A stretch of 64,000 nt of DNA from Segatella copri. Its GTDB lineage: Bacteria > Bacteroidota > Bacteroidia > Bacteroidales > Bacteroidaceae. The stretch's first letter is position 1. The number at the start of each line of letters is the position of its first letter. This document shows, one piece after another, positions 7,872 to 19,082 of this stretch. A model generated the notes under the pieces. The model did no database searches. It saw only the letters and a list, made by a program, of their open reading frames with translations, and was not told the DNA's origin. The DNA lies in NCBI RefSeq assembly GCF_009494395.1, contig NZ_VZCB01000098.1, positions 49,549-113,548 of the forward strand, in the 5' to 3' direction. A program made the position numbers and the translations under genes.

Positions 7872-9533
7872 TTATGATTCTGATACATTAGGAAACATAC
7901 AACAACGTAATTTATGCACTAATCTATCAACTACATCCCATGAGTCCTGATCATTCCATAAAATGGAAATCAACATCAAAGAATAGATTGCATAATTCAT
8001 TTCAGACTTTTTCATCTTAAGCAATCCACCATTTAATAGGTTTTGTTTCAATTTACCAGATTGCCTTCTTAGTTCATCAAAAGCTTGCTTACAATCAGAA
8101 CCAACACCATCCCAAAGCATACCGTCATACTCTTCAATGTCAGGAGACAAATTGTACTTTTCTAAATATTGTTCTAATTGCTTTTGGCATTCCATACTCC
8201 AAGACCTAATAGGTTGAGTATGCCTTGCACCTATTGAATCAATGATAGCCATATCTTTGTGGTTTGAGCCAATAAGAACTGACCAATGATATTCTATTCC
8301 ACACCACCGTACATGTGCCTCAAAAGTAGGTAATACCTTTTTTAATGCATCTCTAGAAAAACATGGCATCATCATCTCCACAAAATTCGTATAACGAAGA
8401 ATGTAAAAAGGGTGAAAAGCCGTATGTGGATATGTATAATAAGACATAATCAAAGATGGTTGGGCAATTTTAAGTTGATATTCCCTCATCTTTAAAAAAA
8501 GCCTATTCACATCCTCTGTAGTTATCATGATATCATCATCTAGCAAGAAGAAATATTCATACTTCTCCAAAAGCTTAGGATGACGATGAAGATAACGATA
8601 GGTCATATCCATCTTATAGCCTGCATCACAAGCTATGAAATCAGAATCATTACAAAACTTGTTATAGGAACCATCATAGATAAGCAAATGTAAGTCGAAG
8701 TCGGCATCACCTTTTAGTAATTGGCGATGCAAGCTGTCCTTACCAACAGGAACAAACACGGCATTCTTCTTGTATGACCCATCCTGTCTTACTTTTTCCT
8801 CCTTGACAGGATGAAACAGATAGTTTTTCCTATCATCAGGCAACACTGGGGCAATGCGCATTGAAGTATCGTCATAAAACTTTGCTTTGTTTTCTGGACG
8901 CACAAACGTCCCCTCCCCTCCAAAATCCTCTAAGAGAAATCCCTCATTATATAATAAGGTAGGGAGAAGGACTTCGTGATGCCCCATCCAACCTATTATT
9001 AAATAGGCATCGATACATGCTAATGCCTGACGGGACAAACGATATATAGGATTGAATGACTTCAATAGTTTTTCCTCTGCTATGACTTCATTGCCTGTTT
9101 TAAGACTTGTCCACCAATACCAATTAGGATTCTCAGCCTTTGTTTCAATGACAGAAGACAGGAAATCAGATGTACACGAAGCAAAACTGCCAAAGAATTC
9201 TTTCCATTCACCAGAAAAACGGACATCGTCCTCCACTAACCAATAGTAATCGTAGCCCTGATTCTCCTTGAAGAATTTCAAAAGAGGGAAATGGTTGCTA
9301 CCAGGCACCAGCTTACCTTCCTCTATTGGAGTATACCCCAATTCACTCAGGATATCCGAAGTAAAAACAAACTGGTTCTCTATATTTTGCAAAGATACAG
9401 GCAATACATCTCCTTGCTGATGGTATGCAAAATACACATCAGCTTTCCCTTGCAGGGATTGCTCCAAAGCATGAAAGGCACTTAATGTCCATTCATTGCT
9501 TTTGTTTGTGAGATATAATACTGCCTGTTTCAT
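7872..9533 (-). CDS. Two-part glycosyltransferase-like protein (DUF707-like C-terminal half)
   Basis: 553 residues that look like two GT-A-type halves. The N-terminal half (about 1-235) has YYWLVEDDVRFSGEW, an acidic cluster typical of a nucleotide-sugar metal site. The C-terminal half (about 250-470) has YEYFFLLDDDIMITTEDV with DDD, then HPFYILRYTNFVEMMMPCFSR and WCGIEYHW, resembling DUF707-type putative glycosyltransferases. No signal peptide or membrane segment is evident, so it should act in the cytoplasm before export. It is immediately upstream of the precursor peptide gene, so sugar transfer to the peptide is a reasonable guess. The internal doubling of the fold is unusual; one half may be for binding only. 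The exact family is uncertain. Confidence 0.7.
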   Translation of the reverse strand: MKQAVLYLTNKSNEWTLSAFHALEQSLQGKADVYFAYHQQGDVLPVSLQNIENQFVFTSDILSELGYTPIEEGKLVPGSNHFPLLKFFKENQGYDYYWLVEDDVRFSGEWKEFFGSFASCTSDFLSSVIETKAENPNWYWWTSLKTGNEVIAEEKLLKSFNPIYRLSRQALACIDAYLIIGWMGHHEVLLPTLLYNEGFLLEDFGGEGTFVRPENKAKFYDDTSMRIAPVLPDDRKNYLFHPVKEEKVRQDGSYKKNAVFVPVGKDSLHRQLLKGDADFDLHLLIYDGSYNKFCNDSDFIACDAGYKMDMTYRYLHRHPKLLEKYEYFFLLDDDIMITTEDVNRLFLKMREYQLKIAQPSLIMSYYTYPHTAFHPFYILRYTNFVEMMMPCFSRDALKKVLPTFEAHVRWCGIEYHWSVLIGSNHKDMAIIDSIGARHTQPIRSWSMECQKQLEQYLEKYNLSPDIEEYDGMLWDGVGSDCKQAFDELRRQSGKLKQNLLNGGLLKMKKSEMNYAIYSLMLISILWNDQDSWDVVDRLVHKLRCCMFPNVSES

Positions 9534-9550
9534 CTTATCTATTTTTACTG

Positions 9551-9898
9551 TTAAAGACTGATTTCACCCTTATAGGATACATCATTCATTTGTATCAAAA
9601 GTTCGAATTGTCCATGCAAATCTGATGGTAGGACTACTACTCCATTTGCTGGCAACATGCATTCATACACAACATTATCTGCATCCGACAACATACAATA
9701 TATACTCTCATCTTGCGGTACATATATAATATTTTGTTCCTGCCAAACACATAACGGTTGCGCAGGTGTACGACGTATAATATTACCATGCGAATTATCA
9801 TCTCTTGAACAACAATTCAAATACAGAGGTTATCTTGAAGCAGATGTATATATCGTAAATGTTACGAAGCACACCAAAATCAAAAGTCTTTTAGCCAT
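9551..9898 (-). pseudogene. DUF3244-like small secreted protein gene, interrupted by in-frame TAA
   Basis: An ATG at 9898 opens a clear signal peptide (MAKRLLILVCFVTFTIYTSA), then the frame meets TAA at 9830-9832 (codon 23). The same frame continues for about 92 further codons, ending in MLPANGVVVLPSDLHGQFELLIQMNDVSYKGEISL-like beta strands typical of DUF3244 proteins (short secreted Ig-like domains). The reading frame on both sides is kept, so one base change would restore a 115-residue protein. A TTG at 9820 could restart translation but would give a protein without a signal peptide. It is the first gene of the peptide operon, with its own promoter just upstream. It may be a degraded gene, or the strain may simply carry a recent nonsense allele. 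Confidence 0.7.
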
Positions 9899-9916
9899 AA
9901 CGTTTTCTTTTTCTTA

Positions 9917-9924
9917 CAAAGTTA
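9917..9924 (-). promoter_or_regulatory. -7 element of the peptide operon
   Basis: TAACTTTG on the minus strand matches the Bacteroidota -7 consensus TAnnTTTG and lies 18 nt before the ATG at 9898. No good -33 TTTG is found at the expected distance, which fits a promoter that needs an activator. Confidence 0.5.
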
Positions 9925-9968
9925 AGCAGTTACAGCTATATTATATATCACACATGCCGATTTTAACA

Positions 9969-10041
9969 TTTCACAATTTCACAATAATGAACGCAACGCT
10001 CTAAAAAACATATAGTTATTTAAGAGTTTCACAATTTCACA
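9969..10041. promoter_or_regulatory. Two copies of a 15-nt direct repeat (possible activator sites)
   Basis: TTTCACAATTTCACA occurs identically at 9969-9983 and 10027-10041, 58 bp apart. Each copy holds two TGTGAAA half-sites (minus-strand reading) spaced 8 bp apart. The array lies between the regulator gene and the operon promoter, about 45 and 103 bp upstream of the -7 element, where an activator would bind. Confidence 0.5.
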
Positions 10042-10043
10042 TT

Positions 10044-11816
10044 TTAGTCACCTGTACGTATTTTACGTATTTCATCATCAAATTTGCTCGTTGTCATCTC
10101 CTTATCGAAGAGTTTTTTAGACAAACGCTTTCTTATGTTCGAGATGTTTGACGAAGACATATTCATTAAAATCTTCATCTGATTAGGAGCAAATCCCAAC
10201 CAAACCAACATACATATTCTATATTCATTTTCATTTAACCTACTGTTCTTCTCTAGCGATAGTCTAAACTGCTTGAAAAATGATTCGAATATATTATCCA
10301 GAACGTCCCATTGTTGAGAAGAAGGCTCTATACCTTTTTCTGCCAATTCCCTAAACTTAATCACCATAGCTTTTTGCTGGAAGATAGCATAACTTTCATT
10401 GTTGTCTTGTGGGCAATCATTAGTCAATGCCTCTATTTTATCCTTCAGCATCATTATAGACTTCTCCTTGTCTAACACAAGCAAAGATTTTGAAGATAGT
10501 TCATTCTTCATTTTAGCCAATTCATCCTGGCTTTTCTGCAATTCCTGCTCCTTCATTATGATTTGTTGCTTAACAAACAAGAGTTGCTCTTTTCTTATCT
10601 GCCTCTCTTTTCTTAAATTCTTGACATACAGTATAACAACAATAAGCACAATAACCAGTACTATCATCAGAAGAATAACCATACGAGCCCTATTATTCTC
10701 AATTTCTTGCACCTTTGCCTTTTTCTGCCATTGAGAATAATTATACAATGCAGCCGTTTGGGACATAGCTTCAACCTCATTATGCGCCCTAACACTATCA
10801 CTATATTGGATAAATAAATCTGCATACTTTATGATAGAGTCCAATTGATGCCTCTGCTTATAAAACTTATACCATCCGTCAAAAGCCACACGTTTCGCAT
10901 TTTGGGATTCAGCCATATTCGAACATCTCTGAAAATATATTTTGGCAGAATCAGAAGAATGCACATTTAGATAATACAGCCCCTTTGCATAGAAATAAGT
11001 ATAGTAACGAACGCCAGGATTTCTATTACCACTAAAATAACCCGACTCTCTTTCATACACATCCATATAGCGTTTAGCTTTTGCGAACTGCTTTGTCAAA
11101 ACCAAAGATTCAACAACTATACCCAAAGAACGAGCCGCCTCTTTAGGATAACCAAACTTCTTATATTTTTTGTATATCTCCTCAAACTGTTCTATAACTT
11201 TCTGAGGAGACATTAGTAGCGGCATGATATTGACTTGTGCCTCTGCTATTATCAAAGCATCCAGCGTATCCTTGGCTAGCCAAGAATATTTTTCTGACAC
11301 CTCATAAGCATTTTTTGCATTCAATATCATCCTTTGTCTTTGATATTCCTCTCCTATTTGCCCATAAATTCTCGCCAATGTATGATAATCACAATCTCGG
11401 CTTAATGTATCAGCCTGCTCTGTCGCCTGGAGATAGCAATCCAAGGATGCAGGAGAGTCATCGAGATCACGATACGCACATCCCAACAGATAATAGGCTA
11501 GCATTCGCTCATTGGCCGAGCCATGCTGGTTATAGTAGGCTACAACTTGCTTCATCACGCTATCCGTAGTAAAATCTACAAAGCCTTTGTTCATGCCTTT
11601 GGCATAAATCAAATCAAAACGCATCTGTTGAGCTTTACTCATCTTGGGATTGTTCTTTCTTAGGCTATCAAGCATACCTAAAGCTACTAAAGCAGAATCT
11701 GAATTGGTTTCCATCAGACTATCTGCTCTAGTTATCTGCTGATCTATGACTTTATTTCCAGTACATGAAACCAGCAGCAACAAAACACTCAATATATATA
11801 ATTTGACCTTTATCAT
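10044..11816 (-). CDS. Membrane-spanning TPR lipoprotein/HTH one-component regulator
   Basis: 590 residues. The ATG at 11816 (MIKVKLYILSVLLLLVSC) gives a lipoprotein signal with a lipobox Cys; an upstream GTG at 11840 is less likely. Residues from about 30 to 360 are helical TPR-like repeats (ERMLAYYLLGCAYRDLDD, YHTLARIYGQIGEEYQ, KGLYYLNVHSSDSAKIYF). A transmembrane helix follows at about 378-400 (VILLMIVLVIVLIVVILYV), then a charged coiled coil, and at about 519-575 a helix-turn-helix (LNENEYRICMLVWLGFAPNQMKILM, SSSNISNIRKRL). The layout implies a periplasmic sensor and a cytoplasmic DNA-binding domain in one chain. It is directly upstream of the peptide operon and likely controls it. The sensed signal is unknown. 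Confidence 0.82.
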   Translation of the reverse strand: MIKVKLYILSVLLLLVSCTGNKVIDQQITRADSLMETNSDSALVALGMLDSLRKNNPKMSKAQQMRFDLIYAKGMNKGFVDFTTDSVMKQVVAYYNQHGSANERMLAYYLLGCAYRDLDDSPASLDCYLQATEQADTLSRDCDYHTLARIYGQIGEEYQRQRMILNAKNAYEVSEKYSWLAKDTLDALIIAEAQVNIMPLLMSPQKVIEQFEEIYKKYKKFGYPKEAARSLGIVVESLVLTKQFAKAKRYMDVYERESGYFSGNRNPGVRYYTYFYAKGLYYLNVHSSDSAKIYFQRCSNMAESQNAKRVAFDGWYKFYKQRHQLDSIIKYADLFIQYSDSVRAHNEVEAMSQTAALYNYSQWQKKAKVQEIENNRARMVILLMIVLVIVLIVVILYVKNLRKERQIRKEQLLFVKQQIIMKEQELQKSQDELAKMKNELSSKSLLVLDKEKSIMMLKDKIEALTNDCPQDNNESYAIFQQKAMVIKFRELAEKGIEPSSQQWDVLDNIFESFFKQFRLSLEKNSRLNENEYRICMLVWLGFAPNQMKILMNMSSSNISNIRKRLSKKLFDKEMTTSKFDDEIRKIRTGD

Positions 11817-12282
11817 ATAATTTCTATTATTTCCGTCCACAAAATTAATAAAAAAGGATGAAATAAAGGAAACTATTAGATATTTTAAGGGAACAATCCG
11901 TTAATTATTGAACATTTGCATGTGGTTCAAGAACGGGCTGAAGGTCCAAAAGTACCAGAACCACATGCGAAAGTTCTGCAGATTTATTTTCTTGCGTAAA
12001 AATGTTTTTTCGTGAAAAAAGTATCAAAGTCTCATTGTCGGGCAGAAAAATTATTATAAAGCATTGATATATAATGATATGCAAAAATGACACTTCCTAA
12101 TATCTTTACAAAAAAGTATCATCGAAGTATCATAAAATAAGGAGAAGTATCATGAAATAAGGAGATATCATAAATTACGTCCCGACGTAGACTTTACTAC
12201 ATAGCGACGTAATCATTCCTACGTCCCGACACAGAGAATCCTGCGTCGCCATGTATTTTCAAGGGCATCGGGAGAAAAAAAC
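11817..12282. other. Gene-free interval with short repeats
   Basis: No convincing gene. A 62-codon open frame at 11905-12093 lacks any recognisable feature. The interval holds a -7-like TAATTTTG at 11840-11847 (minus strand, for the regulator), a 20-bp tandem repeat (12124-12163) and a set of ACGTCCCGAC/GCGACGTA motifs (12175-12250). Confidence 0.5.
12124..12163. repeat. 20-bp tandem repeat, two copies
   Basis: GAAGTATCATAAAATAAGGA at 12124-12143 is followed directly by a copy with one mismatch (G for A at position 11) at 12144-12163. A partial copy (AGTATCAT) precedes and a partial ATATCATAAA follows. Confidence 0.75.
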
Positions 12283-12314
12283 AATCCCTTGCGGCATCGC
12301 TGCCGCAAGGGATT
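12283..12314 (-). terminator. Rho-independent terminator of the GH51 gene
   Basis: Perfect 14-bp inverted repeat (AATCCCTTGCGGCA, TCGC loop) followed on the minus strand by GTTTTTTTCTCCC. It lies 54 nt past the stop of the arabinofuranosidase gene. Confidence 0.85.
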
Positions 12315-12368
12315 CTCATCATCTTTTTACCTTATACAGAAAACTTGCGTTAAAAAACGCACCAACTC

Positions 12369-14309
12369 TTAGAATTTATATACCACAAAACTATTTGCCT
12401 TCATCTTGACATTCAGGACGTTACCGCTAGCCTGAGCATCTGATACAACAGGAACAACCACGTTCTTGTTGTCAATCTTGTTCTCAGCCTGAATATCGTC
12501 GGCATGGAGAACGGTTACCTTACCAGGGTTCAACTTCTTGATGCCATTGAAGGTTACGTTGATTTCCTTCTCCTCGTTAGAAGTGTTGGCAATCTTCACG
12601 ATGTAGCTCTTGGTTGTCTTATCGAAACAAGCGGTAGCATAGAGACCATTCTCGCCTGCTACAGCCTTGCCGTTCTCGGTAAGCTTCAATACGTTGGTAC
12701 CCTTGTTCTCGCCGTAGAGCTGCTGAACATAGTAGTTGGCAGAACGGACAGAGCTGAGGTTATCGAACCAGATGAGGTCCGGACGCCACTGCCATCCCTC
12801 AACGTGAGCGAAGAGAGGTGCATAGGTAGCCTGATAAACCACATCGGCATTACGCTCCAAACCCGTCATGAAAGCTGCCTCAGAAAGCGCAGCCTCCCAT
12901 GAGTTAGGATCGTGCTTGGCATGAGCTGCATACTCACCGGCAAAGACCTTAGGACCCTTGCGGTCGTACTTGTCGTAACGGCTGGCATTGCTGCGGAACC
13001 ACTCTGGGCTCTTGTAATAGTGCTCATCCACCATATCTACGCCCAACTTGCGCATCTGCTCCCAACCGTAGTCGAAGTCCTTGCCGTCAGCAGATGGACC
13101 AGATGAACCGCAGATCTTGATCTTTGGATACTTGGCATGAATCTGCTCCATGAACTTCTGCAAGCGCTCAGGATACATAGGTCCCCACTGCTCGTTACCG
13201 ATACCAATCTGCTTCAGATTGAATGGAGCAGGATGGCCCATATCGGCACGGAGCTTACCCCACTTAGAGGTGACAGGACCATTGGCGAACTCGATGAGGT
13301 CGAGTGCATCGTCGATATAGCTCTGGAGATCCTTGACTGCTACATGCGCATTAGGATCCTTATCATCGTTCTGATACTGGCAAGCCAGACCTACAGAAAG
13401 AATAGGCAATGGTTCAGCACCAATCTTCTCTGAAAGAAGGAAATACTCATAGAAGCCCAAGCCCAATGACTGATAATAGTTAGGGAAAAGGCGATGTGGG
13501 AAGGTATCTCTCCAGCGGTTCTCGTTCAGAGGACGGTTCTCAGGAGCGCCCACAGAGTTCTTCCACTCATAACGGGTATCGAGGTCGGTACCCTCTACGA
13601 TACATCCACCAGGGAAACGGAAGATGCCTGGCTTCAGGTCGGCAAGATCCTGTACGAGGTCGGCACGGAGACCGTTCCAGTTATCTTCTGGGAAGAGAGA
13701 GATGTGGTCGAGGTCTACGCTCTCAGAACCTTTCTCCAGATAAACACGCATCAAACCCTTGGCATCGGTCTGAGGAGAAGTAAGGGTAGCAGTAAGCTTC
13801 TGCCACTTATTATTGGTGATGTTGATGACCTGCTTGGCAATCACATCATTCTTTGAATTGACGAGTTCCACACGAATCTTACCCTGCTTGCCATCGATGA
13901 GATGAAGACGGCCATAAACAGAGAAATCGTACTTCATATCCTTCTTCAAGCCCATACCGAAGAAGCCACGGTTCTCAAGACCGGTCTGCTTCTCACGTGC
14001 GCCTGCGCTCTCAAGTGTTACATAATGAGGGTTGCGGTCGAAGGCAGGTTTTACGTCGCTGAGGGTTACATTTCCGAATGTATTCCAACCCATCAGGCGC
14101 TGTGGAAATTCGAAGGAACGGTTCTCTACCATCTCTGCATAGAGACCACCATCGGCACCGAAGTTGATATCCTCGAAGAAGATACCATACATGGTAGGCT
14201 GGATTTCTGCTCCAGGTTTGTTGGCCTGAACAGTAAACTGATGCTGTGCGAAAGCTCCGAGTGAAGACATCGCCAGCAATGCTGCTGCGAAAATTTTTGC
14301 TTTTCTCAT
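12369..14309 (-). CDS. GH51 alpha-L-arabinofuranosidase
   Basis: 646 residues with a signal peptide (cleavage near GAFAQ). Removes terminal alpha-L-arabinofuranose from arabinan, arabinoxylan or arabinogalactan side chains by a retaining mechanism. The N-terminal region (about 30-210) is a carbohydrate-binding jelly roll (MYGIFFEDINFGADGGLYAEMVENRSFEFP). The TIM barrel carries the acid/base Glu373 in GIGNEQWG and the nucleophile Glu459 in VFAGEYAAH. A beta-sandwich with FNGIKKLNPGKVTVL closes the protein. A -7 element (TATCTTTG, 14436-14443) lies 127 nt upstream and a strong terminator follows. It is the last gene of the SusCD-linked enzyme row, likely periplasmic. Confidence 0.95.
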   Translation of the reverse strand: MRKAKIFAAALLAMSSLGAFAQHQFTVQANKPGAEIQPTMYGIFFEDINFGADGGLYAEMVENRSFEFPQRLMGWNTFGNVTLSDVKPAFDRNPHYVTLESAGAREKQTGLENRGFFGMGLKKDMKYDFSVYGRLHLIDGKQGKIRVELVNSKNDVIAKQVINITNNKWQKLTATLTSPQTDAKGLMRVYLEKGSESVDLDHISLFPEDNWNGLRADLVQDLADLKPGIFRFPGGCIVEGTDLDTRYEWKNSVGAPENRPLNENRWRDTFPHRLFPNYYQSLGLGFYEYFLLSEKIGAEPLPILSVGLACQYQNDDKDPNAHVAVKDLQSYIDDALDLIEFANGPVTSKWGKLRADMGHPAPFNLKQIGIGNEQWGPMYPERLQKFMEQIHAKYPKIKICGSSGPSADGKDFDYGWEQMRKLGVDMVDEHYYKSPEWFRSNASRYDKYDRKGPKVFAGEYAAHAKHDPNSWEAALSEAAFMTGLERNADVVYQATYAPLFAHVEGWQWRPDLIWFDNLSSVRSANYYVQQLYGENKGTNVLKLTENGKAVAGENGLYATACFDKTTKSYIVKIANTSNEEKEINVTFNGIKKLNPGKVTVLHADDIQAENKIDNKNVVVPVVSDAQASGNVLNVKMKANSFVVYKF

Positions 14310-14445
14310 ATTGTTCGTTATTGTTTATTTTTTAGGTCTGTACTTACACCTTATTAAATATAGGTGGTGCAAAGATTACACAAACGAGCGCAATGAAAGC
14401 TTGCTTTCAAATTGCCGAGTGCAGTAAATCTTCTGCAAAGATAAA

Positions 14446-14473
14446 AAAATCCACCCCAAATGAGGTGGATTTT
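14446..14473 (-). terminator. Terminator of the GH2 gene
   Basis: AAAATCCACC (14446-14455) pairs with GGTGGATTTT (14464-14473); on the minus strand a T-tract (TTTTTTTATC) runs out of the stem. It lies 45 nt after the GH2 stop and overlaps the region upstream of the GH51 promoter. Confidence 0.8.
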
Positions 14474-14517
14474 CTGTTTAAATATATTGGATTTTTATCC
14501 AATTCCCTGTTTTTCTA

Positions 14518-17799
<3,282 letters not shown>

Positions 17800-17849
17800 T
17801 TATTAATACTATTTTAAATTGATATATACCTTGATTATATATAGGCATC

Positions 17850-19055
17850 TTACTTGATGGCAAGATACTTATCATATTCGCATGCTGTGAGAAGCATGGC
17901 ACCCACACCGAAGTTAGCCTGAGAGTTGGCATCTACGGTCTGACCTGGGATGGCTCTCTCGCCTATAGGCTGAACATAACCCACCTTGCCATCAGGCTGA
18001 ACGGCAGTCTCTGTCAGATAAGTCCAGGCACGGTCGATGACCTTCTTGTACTCCTTCTTGTTGAGATAACCATTGTTGACACCCCAAAGCATACCGTAGG
18101 TGAAGAAGGCTGTACCGCTGGTCTCTGGTCCTGGCGCATGATCAGGATCCATCATAGAACGGGTCCAGTATCCTTCCGGCTGCTGGATTTCAGCTACCGC
18201 CTTAGCCAGTTTCTGGAACTTGTCTACGAAGAACTGATAGTGCTTGTAGTCCTTTGGCATATCCTGGAGCACCTTAGCCAAACCTGCGAGAACCCAGCCA
18301 TCACCACGAGCCCAGAAGTCTTTCTTTCCGTTGGCACTCTTGTGCTTTGGATAAACGTACTTGCCGTCACGGAAATAGAGATTGGTCTCCTTGTCGAGCA
18401 TAATCTCATCGGTGGTGAGGAGATTATCGTAGAGTTTGTCGAGATACTTGGTATCGCCGGTCAGCTTATACATCTTGGTCATCACAGGCATCACCATGTA
18501 GAGGGCATCGCTCCACCACCAATAATCTGTTGGCTCAGAGTAAGCCTCGTAGTGCATTACCTCCTTGGCACGCTTCACCATGAATTCTGATGCTGCGGCA
18601 TTTCCCTTGGCAGCCTCGATGTTATAGAGGTCGATGTAGGTCTGGAAACAAATCTGCCAGTCGCCGAAGAGAACGTGATCCTTACCCTCGCCGTATGGCT
18701 TGTACTTCCACTTGGCAGGATTAGCCTCTGTGGCGCCGGTCCAGTCGTTATGTTCAGCCCAACGGATGGTGTAGTCGAGCATCTTCTGGTCTTTCAGCAT
18801 CTTATATACCTCCATATTGCCGGTATGATAAGCGGCATTGTCCCAGAAGGCACGAACCTGAGGCTTGTTGTTAGCCTGCCAGTAGTTATTCACCTTGGTG
18901 ATGAGTTCCACCACCTGCTCATGATTCCATTTCCTGGAAGCCTTCACTTCCTTCTTATTCTGTTTCTTGACCTTAGCGGTCTTCTTGGCTGGCTGTGCTG
19001 CATTCAAAGGCAAAGCCAAGGCTGCAGCTGCCAGCATCATCATTATCTTGCGCAT
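17850..19055 (-). CDS. GH105/GH88-type unsaturated glucuronyl/galacturonyl hydrolase
   Basis: 401 residues with a signal peptide (ALALPLNAAQPA) and an alpha/alpha-six-barrel (YteR-like). It removes the 4,5-unsaturated uronic acid left at the non-reducing end by a polysaccharide lyase. Diagnostic stretches are HVLFGDWQICFQTYIDLYN, WWWSDALYMVMPVMTKMYKLTG (Asp183 at the expected catalytic position), FWARGDGWVLAGLAKVLQ and ETSGTAFFTYGMLWGVNNGYL. A lysine-rich stretch (residues 22-45) follows the signal peptide. It sits between GH2 and DUF2264 genes with short gaps. The presence of this enzyme implies a lyase elsewhere in the locus; the heparinase-like gene at 31154-33043 is the candidate. Confidence 0.92.
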   Translation of the reverse strand: MRKIMMMLAAAALALPLNAAQPAKKTAKVKKQNKKEVKASRKWNHEQVVELITKVNNYWQANNKPQVRAFWDNAAYHTGNMEVYKMLKDQKMLDYTIRWAEHNDWTGATEANPAKWKYKPYGEGKDHVLFGDWQICFQTYIDLYNIEAAKGNAAASEFMVKRAKEVMHYEAYSEPTDYWWWSDALYMVMPVMTKMYKLTGDTKYLDKLYDNLLTTDEIMLDKETNLYFRDGKYVYPKHKSANGKKDFWARGDGWVLAGLAKVLQDMPKDYKHYQFFVDKFQKLAKAVAEIQQPEGYWTRSMMDPDHAPGPETSGTAFFTYGMLWGVNNGYLNKKEYKKVIDRAWTYLTETAVQPDGKVGYVQPIGERAIPGQTVDANSQANFGVGAMLLTACEYDKYLAIK

Positions 19056-19082
19056 GATTAATTATCAATTATAAATTGTAAA

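Noticed and set aside
2996..9533. Ordinary lanthipeptide cluster
   Set aside because: No LanB, LanM or other dehydratase, and the LanC-like protein lacks zinc ligands; the core has only two Cys.
9830..9832. Programmed recoding of TAA in the DUF3244-like gene
   Set aside because: TAA is not used for selenocysteine or pyrrolysine insertion and no recoding structure is seen; a nonsense mutation is simpler.
11905..12093. 62-codon minus-strand open frame
   Set aside because: No recognisable protein features, no promoter fit, and it lies in an AT-rich gap.
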